Shown piece after piece: positions 40,258-49,893 of a stretch of DNA of 64,000 bases; the first letter of the stretch is position 1, and the number at the start of each line of letters is the position of its first letter. The stretch is from contig NZ_CP020738.1 of the NCBI RefSeq assembly GCF_002097715.1, positions 806,001 to 870,000 on the forward strand, read 5' to 3'. The stretch is from Burkholderia ubonensis subsp. mesacidophila (GTDB lineage: Bacteria > Pseudomonadota > Gammaproteobacteria > Burkholderiales > Burkholderiaceae). The notes under the pieces are model-generated. The model saw only the letters and a program-made list of their open reading frames with translations. It searched no databases and was not told where the DNA came from. Made by a program: the position numbers and the translations under genes.

Positions 40258-40824
40258 TCATTGCGCCGGACAAGCCATGAAGTAAAGCTCCACGCCGGCG
40301 AAATGCAATGGCCGATCATCCTTGACGAAGGTGAGCGACAACGATTGCAGCTTCTGGCCTCGAATGCATGCCCCTGCCCGCATGTTGTAACTGACCTCTT
40401 GTACGCACTGATTCCTGGGGAATTTCTGCGTGGTGCGCAAATTGTCTACCGACGACATGCCATTCCGCATGTACGTATAGGATGGGCGCTCGAACCTGGA
40501 GAAATCCGAAAAAAAGTCGTGCCGGTCTCTCAGGAAACTGGCCAGCCAGCCGACCTTCGCATCATTCGATGCCGCCTCCTTCTGCAGCTTGATCCCGTCT
40601 GCAACGTTGGTGACTATTTCGAATTTGTGCTGGCCTGCATAGCTTTTCATTGCATCTGCATTCGGGAAGTCGGCAAAAAATGCCTTGTCGATTTCCTTCA
40701 CGTCATCTTGCGAGATGCATTTCTCGGCATCAATCGAGGCTGCGTGCGCTGCGTTGCCGGCGAACACGCCACTCATCAGGGTCAACGCGTAGATCCACCG
40801 TGCATGCTTAACGAGTCCCAGCAC
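40258..40824 (-). CDS. Exported probable immunity protein for the upstream effector
   Basis: A 188-residue protein; a signal peptide (about residues 1-29, ending NAAHA) directs it to the periplasm, where the peptidoglycan-attacking effector would act. It starts at a GTG at 40824, inside the last codons of the effector gene (17-base overlap), so the two are coupled. Four Cys (in EKCISQDD, RNQCVQEV, GACIRG and MACPAQ) could form disulphides. I do not recognise a family. The immunity role is inferred from position, export and effector type. Confidence 0.6.
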   Translation of the reverse strand: MLGLVKHARWIYALTLMSGVFAGNAAHAASIDAEKCISQDDVKEIDKAFFADFPNADAMKSYAGQHKFEIVTNVADGIKLQKEAASNDAKVGWLASFLRDRHDFFSDFSRFERPSYTYMRNGMSSVDNLRTTQKFPRNQCVQEVSYNMRAGACIRGQKLQSLSLTFVKDDRPLHFAGVELYFMACPAQ

Positions 40825-42772
40825 CTTTCGGCTCCTTGATTTTGTGCAGTTTGTTCATTTCATGCGCTGTGACCTGCGGCAACTCGGCGCCGCGCTTGAT
40901 TTCCTCTTTTGCGAAATCGAGGTAAGTCACGGGGACGTAGTAGCCGTGAAAATCGTTTTTCGCGAACTCCGTAAAATCGATGGTCCCGCCAAAGGAGCCA
41001 TCTTTCGTTCCGCCCTGATTGCCGCCTAACACGACCATATTGCCGTTCTTCGGATTGACGCCGTAAATGAACATGACGTGATGCAAATTTCGCCTGACCG
41101 CGATTGCCCCAAAAATCGGTTTCTCGATTTGAGGGAAATTTTCCGGGTCCCGAATGAAGCCGCGCGCACGGTGGCGATCAGCTCGATTCGCCAGCATCGC
41201 TCGGCCGTCTTCCTTCATGGTCCAGTTCACGAATGCCGAGCACCAGGCATTCGTTTCACCCACCAAGGTATGAAACCAGTTTTTATGATCGACGTAATCG
41301 TGATAATTCATGGTCTTGGTAATTTCGCTCTCGTCGACGCCTCCCCATCGCTCGGCCTCCCGAATCGCAATCGGCATCCAGGTTGCGCGTGGTTGAGCCA
41401 GCGTGACGAGCCCGAGTGGCCGTCCCTGGCCATCCTGGCTGCGTGCCGGCGTCGCGGCAGTGGGCTTAGAATCCGTTTTCGCGGTTGAAGTCGCCTTGTC
41501 ACCGGCGGGTGTACTCGCCGCGGCATCGCTCGCTGACTGGACTGCAGGCGCATGGCCAGCGTCGGCAACAGCACCGTCGTTCGGTTTCGCCGGCACATCG
41601 CCGGAGCCTGCCAGCCCGACGGGGGACGTGTCCACCTTGGATTGAACCGACGGCGCGGCCGCCGCTTCGCGGGGGGGGCGATCCATCGCCCGGCGGGAAT
41701 TCACGTGAGCCGAGTCTGCCGCCGTCGGTGCAGCGGTTGCAACTCGATGGTCAGCAGGCTTCGGTTGCTTCTGATGATGGGGATTAGGCGCGGCGCTATG
41801 ACCGTCTTTGCCCGAATTCGGCGTGCCGGTATGCCCGCCGCTGTAGATCTGCAATGTCTTGCCAACGATAATCAAGTCGCTCTTCAGATGATTGTCGGCT
41901 TTCAACGCCGCGACCGTGGTCTTGAATCGTTGCGCGATCTTGGACAGTGTGTCGCCAGGCTCGATCCGATAAGTGAACGACGTACGAGCCGGCTTGTCGA
42001 CTGGCTGGCGTGGTGCATGCGGCGCGGTCGACGCTTCGGCAACGAACAGACGGCGAACGAACAGATATGCCTTGGATGCATCCTGCTGGGCGATGCTGGA
42101 AATGGTTTCCAGTTTGTCGCGCACATCGGCAGCGAGGATTTCAATCTTGCCCCCGCTATGCGGGATCGCAGGGAGCCTTCCCGCCTCGTCGGTAACGTGC
42201 TTGGTCTCCTTGCCGTTTTGCCGGACGACAACCGGCTGGCGACTGAGCGGGCGCGCACCGTCGGACAACGTCACTGTCGCGGCCTTGACCCACTTTTCCG
42301 AACGCGTTTCCGAAAGGTAGTGATAGCCCTCGATGGTCTCGATGCTGTTCATCACCTTGGCCAACTGATCATCCGTCAAATCGGCAAGCTTACTGTCGCG
42401 ACTGACGCCAGCGATTTTCTCGACGAGCTTGATGTACTTCTCCGGATTGTTCCGGTCCTTCTTCGGTGCAAATTTTGGGATCGCTTCAGCGATCGTTCGT
42501 GGCGCGTACGAATCAGGATCGCGGAGCAATCGCTTGAGTTCTGCTCGACCGGTATCGTAGTCCGGAAAGATCAGGAACTCGCCGCCGTCGGACATCGTGG
42601 CCTTTCCGATATTTGTCGTGATGACGCGCTTGGAGGGCGGACGCATATTGCCGGGATTATTGAAGCGCCATGCGACCGTGCCGCCACTGCGCAACAAGTG
42701 ATCGCCGTTGTCTGCAACGAACTCAGCCGTCTTGACATCCAGATGGTATACCGCACTTGTGAGCTTCGGCAT
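40808..42772 (-). CDS. Multidomain peptidoglycan-attacking T6SS effector (lysozyme-like, LysM, TIGR02594 amidase)
   Basis: 654 residues from ATG 42772 (MPKLTSAVYHLD); the stop of the preceding gene is two bases upstream. Residues about 25-165 (AWRFNNPGNMRPP, GGEFLIFPDYDTG, IPKFAPKKDRNNPEKYI, IEGYHYL) match the lysozyme-like domain seen in phage and secretion-linked muramidases. Residues 266-310 form one LysM (YRIEPGDTLSKIAQRF). 311-455 is an Ala/Pro/Asp-rich linker. 463-620 is a TIGR02594/CHAP-like cysteine amidase with Cys511 (NAWCSAFVNW) and His565 (NLHHVMFIYG). Two attack modes and one anchor in one chain suggest a periplasm-delivered toxin carried by the VgrG upstream. Confidence 0.75.
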   Translation of the reverse strand: MPKLTSAVYHLDVKTAEFVADNGDHLLRSGGTVAWRFNNPGNMRPPSKRVITTNIGKATMSDGGEFLIFPDYDTGRAELKRLLRDPDSYAPRTIAEAIPKFAPKKDRNNPEKYIKLVEKIAGVSRDSKLADLTDDQLAKVMNSIETIEGYHYLSETRSEKWVKAATVTLSDGARPLSRQPVVVRQNGKETKHVTDEAGRLPAIPHSGGKIEILAADVRDKLETISSIAQQDASKAYLFVRRLFVAEASTAPHAPRQPVDKPARTSFTYRIEPGDTLSKIAQRFKTTVAALKADNHLKSDLIIVGKTLQIYSGGHTGTPNSGKDGHSAAPNPHHQKQPKPADHRVATAAPTAADSAHVNSRRAMDRPPREAAAAPSVQSKVDTSPVGLAGSGDVPAKPNDGAVADAGHAPAVQSASDAAASTPAGDKATSTAKTDSKPTAATPARSQDGQGRPLGLVTLAQPRATWMPIAIREAERWGGVDESEITKTMNYHDYVDHKNWFHTLVGETNAWCSAFVNWTMKEDGRAMLANRADRHRARGFIRDPENFPQIEKPIFGAIAVRRNLHHVMFIYGVNPKNGNMVVLGGNQGGTKDGSFGGTIDFTEFAKNDFHGYYVPVTYLDFAKEEIKRGAELPQVTAHEMNKLHKIKEPKGAGTR

Positions 42773-42773
42773 G

Positions 42774-43310
42774 CTATTCCCCGTTCGCAATTCGCTTTTC
42801 GGTCTCGGTCATGGCTCGCTCGACCGTGTAGTTGCTTTTCGCCGGAAAGTGGTCAGTTCTGGTCGGATTAAAGTAATACGCCCACTCTCCGTCGTTGCCT
42901 TCGACAAGCCTGTAGACACGTACGTCGACGGGGCCTGCACCATATGGTGCGTTGTCGCCACCCTTCTCGCCAACGAGCAGATAGATCGAGTCACGACGGG
43001 TGACGACCTTCACGTCCTGCGCACTGATTTCGCCATCCCCGGAGCCAATGACGGTCAAGTCGAACTTCCGTTGGTCCCGTCCTTTCAGGATGGGAACTTG
43101 ATAGACCGTCTTGTCGATCACATTGTTGAAGTAGAACGTGTAATTGAAATATGCCTCGACTGCATGGTCTGTCATCACCCCGGACATTAATACCAGATTG
43201 CCACCTTTGACGTCCCACTGATGCGGGCCGGCCTTGTAGGCAGCCAGGCTGCTTAGCGGCATGGACAGGCACGCTGCGGCCAGCAGGCACATAATTCCCC
43301 GAACTTGCAT
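42774..43310 (-). CDS. Exported hypothetical protein between vgrG and effector
   Basis: 178 residues from ATG 43310, which has GAGGAG six bases upstream; a GTG at 43316 overlapping the vgrG stop is the alternative. The signal peptide is MQVRGIMCLLAAACLSMPLS, cut near SSLAA. The mature part is beta-rich (YKAGPHQWDVKGGNLVLMSG, YFNYTFYFNNVIDKTVYQVP), with no known family. Being exported and encoded with the effector, it could be a second periplasmic immunity protein; a secreted chaperone is less likely since chaperones act in the cytosol. Confidence 0.55.
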   Translation of the reverse strand: MQVRGIMCLLAAACLSMPLSSLAAYKAGPHQWDVKGGNLVLMSGVMTDHAVEAYFNYTFYFNNVIDKTVYQVPILKGRDQRKFDLTVIGSGDGEISAQDVKVVTRRDSIYLLVGEKGGDNAPYGAGPVDVRVYRLVEGNDGEWAYYFNPTRTDHFPAKSNYTVERAMTETEKRIANGE

Positions 43311-43312
43311 GG

Positions 43313-46210
43313 TCACTCCTCAAGATTTGAAAGCGTCTTGAGCACGTCGGCCGACAGCAGGTCGCGTACGGCCTCCGTCTTGAAGAACGTGCCCGCGTCG
43401 TGCTGCAAGACGTCGAAGTACTCACCTGTCAGCGATTCGGCTGGTGATTCGTCTTCAACTGCGTGTCCGGACGCAGGTGCCGACGTCCTTGGCGGCAAAT
43501 CATGGTTCTGCCACGCCGCGTCTCCAACCTCGAGACGCAACGGCGTTGGCGTTTCCGTCATGACGCGGGGCAAGCGGCCGTTCTCCGGCACATTGCCTTG
43601 CGCAAGCACCTTTCCTTCATCGTCAAGAATCCTGAACGAATGCCCGCCCCAGCCGATATCTTTCCACAGCGCATCGTCGCCGAAGGAAGCAAAGCGCAGG
43701 CTATACTGCTTCACCGCCTCGCCGGTTGGAAGTTGCGGCAACGGGTATGAGGCCTGCGCTGGTCCGGCAAAGATGTGCTGACTACCCTTGATATCGATCT
43801 TTCCGGGGGCGTGAATTTCGATGTTGCCATCCTTGATGTGGATGTAGGCTCCCCCGGCCGTCAGCAGAATCTCCTTGCCCGCCGCGACTTCGACCTTTTC
43901 GGTCGACGACAGCACCTTTACCGTCTTCTGCGCCGTGAGTTCGATATTGTCCTCGTGCGCCTGGATTTCCACCTTGCCCTTGCCCGCAAACAGCTTCACG
44001 CCGGCGTTCTGCACAAACAGACTAAGCTTCTCGGCCACGCTTGCGATCAGCGACTTGCCTGCCGCGATATGCGTGTTCTGCCCGCTTACGACATTGACGT
44101 GCCGATCGGCGTAAATCTGCGCCGATTGTTGAGTCGACATTCCGATGCCGGCTGGGCTGCCGAACAACATCACCGGTTCCTTGAACACGTTTGCGTTGCC
44201 CATTCCCCCGCCAGCCGTCCGTCCGCCGGAGGCGCTTCCCGCATCGCTCTGCTGGGTCGAGTCGGTGAATGCCTTGAGCGCGTCGTGGCCCGCTTTCAGG
44301 CTTTCAGCATGATGTTGAGTGCCGACATCCGACATGGTTTCCATCAGACTTTCGGCGTTTACGAGTTGCTGCTGCGTTTCTCGTACGTCCAGAGCCTGGC
44401 TGTTGACCTGCTTCGGGTGCGTACTGACATAAAGCCCTCGATTTGCGCGCACTGCCCCGTATTGGTCCGTCTTCAAATCAAAGCCGCTGCCAAGATAGCT
44501 TCCACGCGTATTTCCACTTTGATCGATCAGATAACCAAGATGCAGCAGACTGTTCCCACTGCTGCTCATCAGCTGCATGCGGTTCTGTCCCGTCGCATCG
44601 TCCATCACGAGATGGTTGTACCCGTTACCTGAATACTCCTTCGAGCGGAAGCCGGACAGGATGCCGTTGCTGTGCCACTGTGGCTTGTTGGCTCCGTTGT
44701 ACACGCGCGCAATGACGATTGGCTTATCGCAATCGCCCGCAAGATGAGCAACCAGAACTTCTTCACCCACTCGTGGAATATGCACGCCGCCGTAGCCGGC
44801 ACCTGTATCGGACTGGGCGACCCGAATCCAGCAGGACGCTCCCTGATCGTTTGGCCTGATACGATCCCAGATGAACATGACCCGAATTCGATTCAAATCA
44901 TCGGTATAAACTTCCTCGCCTTTCGGGCCGACAACGATGGCCGTCTCTAGTTGCATCTCCGGCTTCGGGTGCTCAAACGGTGTGCGGTACGGAACCGATG
45001 TGCGCTGTGCTTCGACTTCGACCAGAAAGAAGCCGACAGAGCCGTCGTCATGCGGCACCTGAAACGCCGAGTCGGTTGATCGCGTTGCGCGCGCTTCCGT
45101 GATTTCCCGCTGGAGACTATGAGGGAAGGTCGACGCACGCGTTGCCGGCAAGTTGTTCTCAATCCACCACGAGACTTCGATCGTGGCGAATTCCCGTTGC
45201 GAGGGCGAATCGCCATCATGGACCGGATGTCCCGTCAGCGTGAACTGCCGCCCAGCGTCGAGCGCACGTATCCCGCCGATCCCGACGAAGCGCTTGGCAC
45301 GCGACTCCCACTCCTCGATGCGCATCTTCGACAACTGGTCGCCGCGCGTCTGATCGAGGTACGTATAAGGTCCCGTGTATTCGTAGACCTCGAGCTGATC
45401 GGGAAGGTCGCCTTGATTTCCGACCGTCGGCATCGTCGTGCCCTTCGGATTCGACCACGCGGCCGGATTCTTGTAGTCGAATGTGCGGGTCGTCAGAGTG
45501 GTGCTTTGCAGCGTTCGCGAACCGGACCAGTGGGTGAGCGCGTCGACTTCCGTTTGCGTGCCGGCACGATAGAACGGGACTGCTTCGGGCGACAGTTTTG
45601 GAAATTGGTCGGCGCGATCCGTGATGACGAGCGTGTGCGACGCGCCATCGTTTGCCTGCTCCCAGTAGCAGAACAATCCTTCGCTCTCGAACAGACGGTG
45701 AACAAAATTCCAGTCGGTCTCGCTCTGGCGCGTGAAGGACCGGTTCGGCAACGGCTGCGACAGGGCAAACCTGAAATGGCCGCGTGCTTCCGGATGCTCA
45801 TTCAGCACGTCGGACACAATGTCTTCGACCGTCCTGTCGATCCAGATCTTTTGATCATGACGGAATTTCAGAACATGCATCCATGCACTGAGCGTGATTT
45901 GGTAAGTCGTCAGTCCGCCGTCGGCGCCAAGCCGACGTGCGGTATAAACGTACCCATGAATCGGCCGGTAGTCCCCGTTAGCTTGTTGAATCCACAATGT
46001 CACCGGTTGGGCAATCAGCTTCTTCAACTCGATATCAGTATTCGATGACAGCACATCCAGTGTGAATGTGTAATATCGGCCAATTTTCGATCGCCCGACT
46101 GCTCGCTGTACTACCAAGGCATTCGTGCCAAGCGGAGTATCAAGCTTTAGTAGCCGGTTGTGCTGAATCAAGCCGCCACGCAATGCGGCGGAGAGGTCCT
46201 GAACGTCCAT
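43313..46210 (-). CDS. vgrG: Type VI secretion spike protein VgrG with C-terminal TTR-like extension
   Basis: A 965-residue trimeric spike of the contractile secretion machine. The gp27-like part is about 15-400 (YYTFTLDVLSSNTDIELKKL, QSETDWNFVHRLFESEGLFC), the gp5-like OB fold about 445-540 (RIRVMFIWDRIRPNDQGASC, GGVHIPRVGEEVLVAHLAGD), and a DUF2345 beta-helix about 700-820 (VNVVSGQNTHIAAGKSLI, KIDIKGSQHIF). Residues about 834-900 (YSLRFASFGDD, HSFRILDDEGKVLAQGNVPE, GRLPRV) resemble a transthyretin-like effector adaptor. The island has no tss genes, so this is an orphan VgrG using a machine encoded elsewhere. The start is ATG 46210. Confidence 0.93.
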   Translation of the reverse strand: MDVQDLSAALRGGLIQHNRLLKLDTPLGTNALVVQRAVGRSKIGRYYTFTLDVLSSNTDIELKKLIAQPVTLWIQQANGDYRPIHGYVYTARRLGADGGLTTYQITLSAWMHVLKFRHDQKIWIDRTVEDIVSDVLNEHPEARGHFRFALSQPLPNRSFTRQSETDWNFVHRLFESEGLFCYWEQANDGASHTLVITDRADQFPKLSPEAVPFYRAGTQTEVDALTHWSGSRTLQSTTLTTRTFDYKNPAAWSNPKGTTMPTVGNQGDLPDQLEVYEYTGPYTYLDQTRGDQLSKMRIEEWESRAKRFVGIGGIRALDAGRQFTLTGHPVHDGDSPSQREFATIEVSWWIENNLPATRASTFPHSLQREITEARATRSTDSAFQVPHDDGSVGFFLVEVEAQRTSVPYRTPFEHPKPEMQLETAIVVGPKGEEVYTDDLNRIRVMFIWDRIRPNDQGASCWIRVAQSDTGAGYGGVHIPRVGEEVLVAHLAGDCDKPIVIARVYNGANKPQWHSNGILSGFRSKEYSGNGYNHLVMDDATGQNRMQLMSSSGNSLLHLGYLIDQSGNTRGSYLGSGFDLKTDQYGAVRANRGLYVSTHPKQVNSQALDVRETQQQLVNAESLMETMSDVGTQHHAESLKAGHDALKAFTDSTQQSDAGSASGGRTAGGGMGNANVFKEPVMLFGSPAGIGMSTQQSAQIYADRHVNVVSGQNTHIAAGKSLIASVAEKLSLFVQNAGVKLFAGKGKVEIQAHEDNIELTAQKTVKVLSSTEKVEVAAGKEILLTAGGAYIHIKDGNIEIHAPGKIDIKGSQHIFAGPAQASYPLPQLPTGEAVKQYSLRFASFGDDALWKDIGWGGHSFRILDDEGKVLAQGNVPENGRLPRVMTETPTPLRLEVGDAAWQNHDLPPRTSAPASGHAVEDESPAESLTGEYFDVLQHDAGTFFKTEAVRDLLSADVLKTLSNLEE

Positions 46211-46586
46211 TGTCAGCCTTTCATTTTTATTACATCGCTCTCGGATAGCGTCTGTTACTACGCGCGCGATTTTATACCATTGCCCAACGAAAGCCTCCTC
46301 CGAGGCTGCTGCCTGCTTTTAGGCGCTGGTATCCTGCTTCAGGTGAGCTTGCAGGCGGTCGTTTTCACTACGCGACGCGATCACCCCGCACAGCGGAACA
46401 CATGGTGCTCGTCTTTCTTTCTCCTTTCAAGAAAGGGCGTCGCGACGAGCATGCTGCTTCCGCCGTTTTTCCACGTGAAGCCGCCCAATATTGCGTTTCA
46501 AGGTGGCCAACCCAACTTTTTCCTGTATCGCGCTGGACGTTGCAAAAAGCGAAAAACAGTAAGGTCATCGCGCTATAATCCGCGCC
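46211..46586. promoter_or_regulatory. Divergent gap between vgrG and the metal-efflux operon
   Basis: 376 bases, no gene seen. It is AT-richer than the flanks and must hold both promoters. TATAAT at 46573-46578 (gctataatccgcg), 9 bases before the ATG at 46587, is a candidate -10, which would give a very short leader. No CueR- or CopR-like palindrome was identified with confidence. Confidence 0.4.
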
Positions 46587-46955
46587 ATGAAACTGCTTCG
46601 GACCATCATCCTCTTGCTGCTTTGCGCGGTGCTGCCCGTCAGTGGGCTGGCTGCGAGCGGCTTGACGGGCGCTTGCCCGATGCAGCACACGATGTCCATG
46701 GAAGGCGATGCCGGGATGTCCGCCGACATGCCCGGCTGCGATTCGATGAAATCGACGTCGATGGACAAGGCAAAAGCCAAGGGCGCGTTCTGCAAGTCCA
46801 CCGCCCAATGCCAGTTCGGCAGCCTCTACCATCCTGCCGCCAAGGCAGAGATCAGCCGCCCGGCCGCGTTCGCGAGCCCGGTCGTGTTCCATTACGCCCA
46901 GTCCCTTTCGGTCCGTGAACCGAACGGGTTGTGGCGACCTCCGCGCGCCATCTAA
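46587..46955 (+). CDS. CzcI/CopL-like periplasmic metal-linked protein
   Basis: A 122-residue protein with a signal peptide (MKLLRTIILLLLCAVLPVSG). The mature part is rich in Met, Cys and His (GACPMQHTMSMEGDAGMSAD, MPGCDSMKS, FCKSTAQCQFG), suited to binding Cu(I)/Ag(I). It leads the efflux operon, as CzcI does in czc operons. I infer a metal-sensing or buffering role in the periplasm; the name is tentative. Confidence 0.65.
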   Translation: MKLLRTIILLLLCAVLPVSGLAASGLTGACPMQHTMSMEGDAGMSADMPGCDSMKSTSMDKAKAKGAFCKSTAQCQFGSLYHPAAKAEISRPAAFASPVVFHYAQSLSVREPNGLWRPPRAI

Positions 46956-47047
46956 TCCCGATCCGACAGGTTCACCGCATGCGCGGTGAGGTTCGTCCTA
47001 TGCCAGGACGTGGGGTCCCTTTGCGACTCCGCCGTTGGGGTTAGAAC

Positions 47048-48352
47048 ATGTCATTCCATTTCGGCACGCCGCTGGGTCGGCGTGCCCGTTGGCGCGCGCG
47101 CACGCTTTGCGCCGCGCTGCTTGCCGCGGGCATCGCGCATGCCCAGCCGTCACCATCACCCTCGCCGTTCACGCTCGACGCCGCGCTGCAGTCGGCGACT
47201 GACCGCTCCGCGTCGATGGCCGCCGCACAGGCGTCCGTGCGCGCCAGTGCCGAGGCCGCCGTCAGCGCGGGTCAGTTGCCCGACCCGATGCTCAAGGCGG
47301 GCATCGACAACCTGCCGATCAACGGCCCGCAGCGCTTCACCGTCGGCCAGGACTTCATGACGATGCGCCGCATCGGCATCGAGCAGGAGTGGGTATCGGG
47401 GGAAAAGCGGCGGTTGCGCTCCGCGCTCGCCGGCGAGAAGACCGGCCGCGAGCGCGCCGGCTATCTGGTGCAGCTCGCGAACGTGCGCCAGCAAACCGCA
47501 TCGGCGTGGCTGAACGCGGTCTACGCGAAGAAGGCGCTCGCGCTGCAACAGGCGCTGCTCGACCACATGAACCACGAGCTGGCCGCCACGCAGGCGTCGT
47601 ATCGCGGGGCGAAGGCGAGCGCGGCCGACGTGGTGCAGGCGCAGGCGATGCTCGCGCAGACGCGGGACCAGGTGCTGAACGCTCGGCAGAACTATCAGAC
47701 CGCGCTCATCGGCCTGTCCCGGTGGACGACGGTTCCCGTGTCCGATGTGACCGGCGAGCCGCCCGCGCCCGAATCGTTCGTGTCGTCGCTGCCGCCGGAC
47801 GCACTGCGCGTGTCGCAGCCGGCGCTCGTCGCCGCGGCGGACGACGTCGCGGTCGCCGAAGCGGACACCGCGGTCGCCGACAGCGAGCGCAGCCCGAACT
47901 GGACGTGGGAAATCGCGTACCAGCAGCGCGGCGGCGCGTATTCGAACATGGTGTCCGTGGGCGTGACGATCCCGTTGCCGCTCGATCGCAAGAACCGCCA
48001 GAACCGCGACGTCGCCGAGAAAGCCGAACTGGCCACCAAGGCGCGCCTCATGTACGAAGACGCGCTGCAGCAGGTCCAGGCCGACATCCGCGTGCAATCC
48101 GCAACGCTCGCGAGCGGCCGCGAGCGCATCGCGAACCTGGGCGACGCGTTGCTGCCTGCCGCCGACCGGCGCGTGCAGCTCGCGAATGCGGCCTACCGGG
48201 CCGGCACCGGCTCGCTCGCGGAAGCATTCGCCGCGCGGCGTGCGCAGCTGGACGCGCAGTTGCAGGTGCTCGACCTCAGGCGCGACGTGTCGCGGACCTG
48301 GGCCCAGCTCGAATACCAGGTCGTGCCGTCGACGATGGCCGCCGCTCAGTGA
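47048..48352 (+). CDS. cusC: Outer membrane efflux channel (CusC/CzcC-like)
   Basis: A 434-residue TolC-family protein with a signal peptide (cut near IAHA, residue 32). FTLDAALQSATDRSASMAAA starts the first helical repeat, and VSVGVTIPLPLDRKNRQNRD is the conserved membrane-barrel turn of CzcC/CusC proteins. No lipobox Cys is present. It joins the CusB-CusA complex to export Cu/Ag out of the cell. Twelve bases separate it from cusB. Confidence 0.92.
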   Translation: MSFHFGTPLGRRARWRARTLCAALLAAGIAHAQPSPSPSPFTLDAALQSATDRSASMAAAQASVRASAEAAVSAGQLPDPMLKAGIDNLPINGPQRFTVGQDFMTMRRIGIEQEWVSGEKRRLRSALAGEKTGRERAGYLVQLANVRQQTASAWLNAVYAKKALALQQALLDHMNHELAATQASYRGAKASAADVVQAQAMLAQTRDQVLNARQNYQTALIGLSRWTTVPVSDVTGEPPAPESFVSSLPPDALRVSQPALVAAADDVAVAEADTAVADSERSPNWTWEIAYQQRGGAYSNMVSVGVTIPLPLDRKNRQNRDVAEKAELATKARLMYEDALQQVQADIRVQSATLASGRERIANLGDALLPAADRRVQLANAAYRAGTGSLAEAFAARRAQLDAQLQVLDLRRDVSRTWAQLEYQVVPSTMAAAQ

Positions 48353-48363
48353 CGGAGAACACG

Positions 48364-49893
48364 ATGAACAAGAAACCACTGGCGCGCGCCGTCCTGACGG
48401 CGTTCGCCGGCGCAGCGCTGCTCGGCGCCGGCTATTTCGCGGGCGTTCGCCACACGTCGGGCCACGCGGTGGCGGTTGCCGCCAGCGCCGGCGCTTCGGG
48501 CGACAAGGTCGATCCGAAGACCGGGCGCAAGGTGCTGTACTGGCACGATCCGATGGTGCCGAACCAGCACTTCGACCAGCCGGGCAAGTCGCCTTTCATG
48601 AACATGCCGCTCGAACCGGTCTACGCGGATGACGTCGGCGGTGCGCCGGGCATCCGGATCGACGCGGGCCTGCAGCAGGATCTCGGCATCCGCTACGCGA
48701 CCGTGCGCCGGCAACAGACGGCAGCCGGATTCGACGCGGTGGGCACCACGCAGTTCGACGAGTCGCGGGCGGATGTCGTGCAGTCGCGCGTGACCGGGTA
48801 CATCGACCGGCTGTATGCACGCGCGCCGATGCAGCGAATCGCGAAGGGCGCGCCGATCGCGTCGCTCTTCGTGCCGGACTGGCTCGCGCCGCAGGAGGAA
48901 TACCTCGCGCTCAAGCGCGGCGGGATGGATGGCGGCCTGCTCGATGCGTCGCGGGCGCGGATGCGCGCGCTGTCGATTCCCGACGGCGTGATCGCGAGCC
49001 TCGACCGGACCGGCCGCGCGCAGACGCACGTCGTGCTGACCGCGCCGGAGACGGGCGTCGTCAGCGAGCTGAACGTCCGGGACGGCGCGATGGTTGCGCC
49101 CGGGCAGACTTTGGCGAAGATCGCAGGCCTCTCGACGCTGTGGCTGATCGTCGAGGTCCCGGAGGCGCTCGCGCTGAGCGTGCAACCGGGGATGGCCGTC
49201 GACGCGACGTTCGCGGGCGACGCGACCCGGCACTTCACGGGACGCATCCGCGAAATCCTGCCGGGCATCAGCACCAGCAGCCGCACGCTGCAGGCGCGCC
49301 TGGAACTCGACAATGCAGCGCTGCAACTGACGCCCGGCATGCTGATGCGCGTTCACGTCGCAGGCCGGAACGCGATATCGCGGCTGCTCGTGCCGTCCGA
49401 AGCGGTCATCACCACGGGCAAGCGCTCGGTCGTCATCGTCAGGAACGCTGACGGTCGTCTGCAGCCGGCCGAGGTTCGCACGGGTCAGGACGTCGGCAAC
49501 GACACCGAAGTGCTCGACGGGCTGAACGAAGGCGACACGGTGGTCGCGTCGGGGCAGTTCCTCATCGATTCCGAGGCCAGCCTGAAAGCGGTGTTGCCCC
49601 GGCTGACGGGCGGCACCGGCGCGGGTGCGGCGACGGCGGCCCCGACTCCGACCGCAGCCGCACAATCCTACGAGACGACCGGCAAGGTCGAGAAAGTGAC
49701 CGCCACGGATATCACGTTGTCCCATCAGCCCGTCCCGGCGCTCGGCTGGGGGGCGATGACGATGGCGTTCGGCAAGCCCGCGCCCGCCGCGTTTCCGGAC
49801 GTGAAGGTCGGGCAGACGGTGCACTTCGTCTTCACGCAAGCGGATGACGGCTACCAGCTGACGAAGGTGGAACCGGCCGGAGGTGTGCAATGA
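48364..49893 (+). CDS. cusB: CusB membrane-fusion protein with fused C-terminal CusF domain
   Basis: A 509-residue periplasmic adaptor, anchored by an N-terminal helix (about 8-24). [20 protein letters not shown] and [14 protein letters not shown] (about 60-95) form the heavy-metal-binding (YHS-like) N-terminal domain of CusB. The barrel-sandwich and beta-barrel regions follow to about 410. An Ala/Pro linker (about 418-434) then leads to a CusF-like copper-binding domain (about 436-505: [28 protein letters not shown]). So a metal chaperone is built into the adaptor. The stop overlaps cusA. Confidence 0.93.
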   Translation: MNKKPLARAVLTAFAGAALLGAGYFAGVRHTSGHAVAVAASAGASGDKVDPKTGRKVLYWHDPMVPNQHFDQPGKSPFMNMPLEPVYADDVGGAPGIRIDAGLQQDLGIRYATVRRQQTAAGFDAVGTTQFDESRADVVQSRVTGYIDRLYARAPMQRIAKGAPIASLFVPDWLAPQEEYLALKRGGMDGGLLDASRARMRALSIPDGVIASLDRTGRAQTHVVLTAPETGVVSELNVRDGAMVAPGQTLAKIAGLSTLWLIVEVPEALALSVQPGMAVDATFAGDATRHFTGRIREILPGISTSSRTLQARLELDNAALQLTPGMLMRVHVAGRNAISRLLVPSEAVITTGKRSVVIVRNADGRLQPAEVRTGQDVGNDTEVLDGLNEGDTVVASGQFLIDSEASLKAVLPRLTGGTGAGAATAAPTPTAAAQSYETTGKVEKVTATDITLSHQPVPALGWGAMTMAFGKPAPAAFPDVKVGQTVHFVFTQADDGYQLTKVEPAGGVQ

